From positions 84,684 to 129,079 of the forward strand of contig NZ_CP005987.1 in NCBI RefSeq assembly GCF_000175575.2: DNA of 44,396 nt, given 5' to 3'. The notes beneath the pieces are model-generated. The model saw nothing but the letters and a program-made list of their open reading frames with translations. It ran no database searches and was not told the origin of the DNA. The stretch is from Acidithiobacillus caldus ATCC 51756 (lineage in GTDB: Bacteria > Pseudomonadota > Gammaproteobacteria > Acidithiobacillales > Acidithiobacillaceae). Shown in pieces: positions 41,678 to 44,396 of the stretch. Both the position numbers and the translations under genes were made by a program. The number at the start of each line of letters is the position of its first letter. Position 1 is the stretch's first letter.

Positions 41678-42351
41678 TTGATATAGCCTTCCTGGAATCC
41701 ATCATAGTTTTGGGACGCGGAGTACGCCGCCGGAAGCGCTACCGGCGTGGCTCCAAAGCCGGACGCATTATGCTTGCCGCAGTTGCCGCCCAACAGATGG
41801 GTTTGCAATGTGGTAAAACCTGGGGTGCCTTTTGCGGCAATATCGTAGGTCATGCCCATGATAAAGCCGCCGATAAATCCTGCGGCGGCAGCTTGGGTGG
41901 CCAGAACACCGCCCATCAACGGCGCCGCCGCCCCTGCTGTGACCGCTGTGATCACGCTAAGAATGATGTCGAAGAAGAATCCGGTGAATCCCGACTGCGT
42001 GGTGGAGTGGAAGAACGATTCAAAGTCGGCTGTTGGCAGTTGCGCGCCCACGCCGGAGGGGACGTAGGCATAGCCGCCGGTGACCTCAAGCTGCCCTAGA
42101 TACTGGTTGCCGAACTGGGCCACGGCGCTGGTGACAGTGCCGATGGTGTGCGCATTCGTGTCCGCGCTAACCAGAGCGACGGCCCCTTGTTCACTGGGGC
42201 TTGCGGATCCCGGGACCGGCAGAAGATAGCCATAGCTGCCACCGATTGCCGCGCCCTCTGGTACTACGGCGGTCCAGGTCGGCGAGGTCTGCAGGCTCTC
42301 CTTGTGCGTAACCGAAACCGTAAAGAGACTGGACGAGCTCGAGGTGCTCAT
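41419..42351 (-). CDS. Uncharacterised 310-residue Gly/Ala-rich protein with hydrophobic core
   Basis: The start is ATG 42351 with a poor ribosome site. The N-terminal part is Ser/Thr-rich (MSTSSSSSLFTVSVTHKESL) without a signal peptide. Residues 125-175 are hydrophobic and Gly/Ala-rich (FFFDIILSVITAVTAGAAAP, ATQAAAAGFIGGFIMGMTYD), which could be a membrane hairpin or glycine-zipper pore. The C-terminal 90 residues are Gln/Asn/Gly-rich and end GGGSAGTVGGSGGPS. I know no family for it. It heads an apparent operon with lipoprotein, outer-membrane barrel and sulfotransferase, and was duplicated with the lipoprotein. A secreted toxin or surface protein without classical signal is possible but not shown. 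Confidence 0.65.
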   Translation of the reverse strand: MSTSSSSSLFTVSVTHKESLQTSPTWTAVVPEGAAIGGSYGYLLPVPGSASPSEQGAVALVSADTNAHTIGTVTSAVAQFGNQYLGQLEVTGGYAYVPSGVGAQLPTADFESFFHSTTQSGFTGFFFDIILSVITAVTAGAAAPLMGGVLATQAAAAGFIGGFIMGMTYDIAAKGTPGFTTLQTHLLGGNCGKHNASGFGATPVALPAAYSASQNYDGFQEGYINVDTNPTQSTGQWDYQPQAAAETEGNPSQDPAGFGAGYQEFRNNKSEAAKGESLQQMSQLAEKDAQGNPFFGGGSAGTVGGSGGPS

Positions 42352-42468
42352 GTGCGCGTGGTTGTTATCGGCGGCGATCCAGCCGACATCTGGGGATCAG
42401 ATATATCGGTACCCGGAGAGTGCATGGGCTGAGATCTGATGTGGGCGGCCCTGCGGTCAACGATCAAA

Positions 42469-42512
42469 TATCCTTGCAAATAAGTGACTAAGACTCCATA
42501 ATTGCAAGGATA
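42469..42512. promoter_or_regulatory. 11-bp inverted repeat in the ATPase promoter
   Basis: TATCCTTGCAA (42469-42479) and TTGCAAGGATA (42502-42512) are perfect inverted copies 22 bp apart, directly before the possible starts of the ATPase gene (42522/42528). One arm contains AAGGA, so it may also affect ribosome access. It could be an operator for a dimeric regulator; no T run follows, so it is not a terminator. Confidence 0.55.
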
Positions 42513-42521
42513 ATTACCCGA

Positions 42522-43460
42522 TTGCTTATGGAACCATTACGGCGGGCCGTTGCCGAGTCACCGGCCGTTTGTCTGCTGGGCCCGCGACAGGTGGGCAAAA
42601 CCACGCTTGCCCTCGATCTTGCCGAACCGCTCGGGGCTGTGTACCTGGATCTGGAATCCGAGCAATATCTGGCCAAGCTGCAGGAGCCGGAGGCGTATCT
42701 CGCGATGCACCGAGACCGTTTGGTTATTCTGGATGAGGTGCATCGCCAGCCTGGCCTTTTCCCGATCCTGCGCGGGCAAATCGATCGATCGCGGCGATCC
42801 GGGCGGAGAACTGGGCTATACCTGCTCTTGAGCTCTGCGTCCTTGGACCTTTTGCGGCAATCCGGCGAATCGCTTGCCGGCCGTTTGCGACTTTTGGAAA
42901 TGGCCCCTTTGTCGGTTATCGAACCTACCGGGGCCTCCGTGGAGCGCTTATGGTTGCGGGGCGGATTCCCGGAAAGCCTGCTGGCCGCTAGTGACCTGCT
43001 TAGCCTTCGCTGGCGACTGGATTTTATCCGCACCTATCTGGAGCGGGATGTTCCGCAATTCGGGCCGCGCATCGCTGCTGAAACTTTGCGTCGATTCTGG
43101 ACGATGTTGGCGCATCGTCAGGGTGCCCCCCTCAATGTGGCCGAACTTGCCCGGAATATTGGAGTGGACACCAAAACCGCGGGTAGATATATTGATCTTT
43201 TGGTCGATTTGCTGCTTGCCCGCAGACTGCCCTCCTGGCACGCCAACGTGGGGAAACGTCTGGTGAGGGCTCCGCGCTTATACTGGCGCGACAGCGGGAT
43301 GTTACACGCGCTGTTGGGTATCCAGGACCTGGAATCCCTGCTTGCCCATCCGGTAATCGGGGCCAGTTGGGAGGGGTTTGTTATCGAAAATCTCATTGCC
43401 AGCGCCCCGGAGGGTACGCAGGCGAGCTATGGTCAAGATTGGTGTATGAGCATTTGCTAA
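42522..43460 (+). pseudogene. AAA+ ATPase of the DUF4143 type, truncated by IS256
   Basis: The start is TTG 42522 or ATG 42528. The protein has Walker A GPRQVGKTTLA (about residues 20-30), Walker B LVILDEVHRQPG and sensor-like LLLSSASLDLLRQ. The DUF4143 region follows, RLWLRGGFPESLLAA, FIRTYLERDVPQFG, LNVAELARNIGVDTKTAGRY and the SWEGFVIENL motif. After EGTQASY the frame runs into the IS256 element and ends in a few unrelated residues. In the family a PD-(D/E)xK-like C-terminal part follows, which is lost here. Such ATPases are common on mobile DNA and may be defence- or toxin-related; the function is not established. Confidence 0.8.
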
Positions 43461-44396
43461 CACGATTCAGGCGGCGTCCTGTTGAGGATCCAGCCGGGTT
43501 TCGTTGGCAGGCATCCCATCGACAAATGTCACCCCGGCAAAGAGCTCGCGCAGTCTTTCCGGATGCTGAATCCCGCGCCAGTGTCTCTCTGCCTGCTGGA
43601 TGAGCTTGTAGCTCAGGCCAAGGAAAGTGGCTCGAGAGACACAGTTTTTAGTGCGGCTGCTGCGTTGCCGTACGGTGGCGAAGGTCGATTCGATGGCGTT
43701 GCTGCTGCGGATATGCCGCCAGTGCTCTGCCGGGAAGTCGAAGAAGGTCAGCAGCACGTCCCGGTCCTTCTCGAGCTTTGCGACCGCTCTGGGATATTTG
43801 GCCTGGTAGTCCCGCACGAAGGCTTGCCAGGCTTTCTCCGCAGCTTCACGGGTGTCGGCCATCCAGATCGCCTGCAGGGCGGCCTTGGCTTTCCCCTGAA
43901 GGCGCTTCGGTAGCTCGTTGAGGATGTTGGCCGTCTTGTGCACCCAACAGCGCTGATGACGGGTTTGTGGGTAAATCTCGTCCAGGGCGGCCCAGAAACC
44001 CATCGCCCCATCTCCTATGGCCAGTAGTGGCGCCTCCTGCAGCCCGCGGTCGCGCAAGTCCCGCAGGATCTCTAGCCAGGAGGCTTTGGACTCCCGTAAA
44101 CCGTCGGTGACCGCCACGACCTCCTTCTTGCCCTCGGCCGTCACGCCAATAATGACCAAGAGACACATCCGGGGATCGTCCTCCGCCCGCAGCTGGGTAT
44201 AGACCCCGTCGGCCCACCAATAGGCGTAGCGTTTTCCCTGTAGAGACCGGCGCTGCCATTGGGCATGCTCTTGCGCCCATTCGACTTTCAAGCGTCCCAG
44301 CACGGCCGGAGAAAGCCCCTTGGCCTCCTCGCCCAGGAGAACAGACAGCGCCTCGTGCATCCGTCCCGACGATACCCCGTGCAGGTACAACCAGGG
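43433..44396 (-). mobile_element. IS256-family insertion sequence, partial (runs off the window)
   Basis: The left boundary is inferred from loss of DUF4143 similarity at about 43433 and possible terminal sequence GTCAAGATTGGTGTATGAGC. Most of the remaining sequence is the transposase gene on the minus strand. The far end is outside the window, so the exact ends and target duplication cannot be seen. Confidence 0.75.
43467..44396 (-). CDS. IS256-family (mutator-type) transposase, N-terminus outside the window
   Basis: At least 307 residues are visible, continuing beyond the right edge. The DDE residues are recognisable: D in YAYWWADGVYTQLR, D in LAIGDGAMGFW and E in SSNAIESTFATVRQR. The CWVHKTANILNELP segment is also typical of the family. 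The stop is at 43467, close to the element end. The missing N-terminal part should contain the DNA-binding region. No frameshift is seen in the visible part, so it may be active. Confidence 0.93.
   Translation of the reverse strand, partial: PWLYLHGVSSGRMHEALSVLLGEEAKGLSPAVLGRLKVEWAQEHAQWQRRSLQGKRYAYWWADGVYTQLRAEDDPRMCLLVIIGVTAEGKKEVVAVTDGLRESKASWLEILRDLRDRGLQEAPLLAIGDGAMGFWAALDEIYPQTRHQRCWVHKTANILNELPKRLQGKAKAALQAIWMADTREAAEKAWQAFVRDYQAKYPRAVAKLEKDRDVLLTFFDFPAEHWRHIRSSNAIESTFATVRQRSSRTKNCVSRATFLGLSYKLIQQAERHWRGIQHPERLRELFAGVTFVDGMPANETRLDPQQDAA

Overview
The window looks like a large accessory replicon, or an integrated plasmid/genomic island, of a Gram-negative bacterium. The GC-rich codon use, BBP2-type outer-membrane barrel, kdpFABC layout and dense, varied IS content are most like Acidithiobacillus or another acidophilic proteobacterium. 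That placement is an inference; no 16S, tRNA or other marker is present. I see no rRNA, tRNA or CRISPR array.

Left part (1-15.7 kb), ion and osmotic functions. A catalytically dead IS630 copy and an IS3-type orfA remnant precede a complete potassium-pump operon (small membrane ORF, kdpF, kdpA, kdpB, kdpC, terminator). An outer-membrane barrel, a ProB-like glutamate 5-kinase and small membrane proteins follow. Next comes a decaying second kdp locus: a 565-bp direct repeat around an IS1595 fragment, then a frameshifted kdpA paralogue with an abnormal selectivity loop, then a KdpE-like regulator without KdpD. A CsoR/InrS-type metal sensor and a NiCoT-like exporter with ten CACCCT repeats close this part.

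15.8-18.8 kb is a nested disruption. A DUF1778-GNAT toxin-antitoxin operon is cut inside the toxin gene by an IS5-family element, which is itself cut by an IS1595-family element. Removing both restores the toxin frame.

18.8-34.9 kb is a plasmid-like backbone, almost all on the minus strand: RecG-like helicase, a zinc-ribbon protein with peptide repeats, a membrane protein, UvrD-like helicase, a secreted/anchored protein with an in-frame stop, HipBA, a truncated DNA methyltransferase, a coiled-coil protein, nrdB, a winged-helix Rep-like protein, an AT-rich intergenic region, a 156-bp-period array of parS-like palindromes, parB and parA. parA has a perfect 16-bp palindrome at its promoter.

34.9-42.4 kb is a minus-strand operon: a 310-aa glycine-rich hydrophobic protein, YajG-like lipoproteins, an outer-membrane barrel and a sulfotransferase. 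The first two gene types are duplicated, recombined and partly deleted. A TnpB-only IS200/IS605 element sits in the duplicated 310-aa gene, and a second, intact IS630 copy sits inside tnpB. The right end holds a DUF4143-type ATPase truncated by an IS256-family element that runs off the window.
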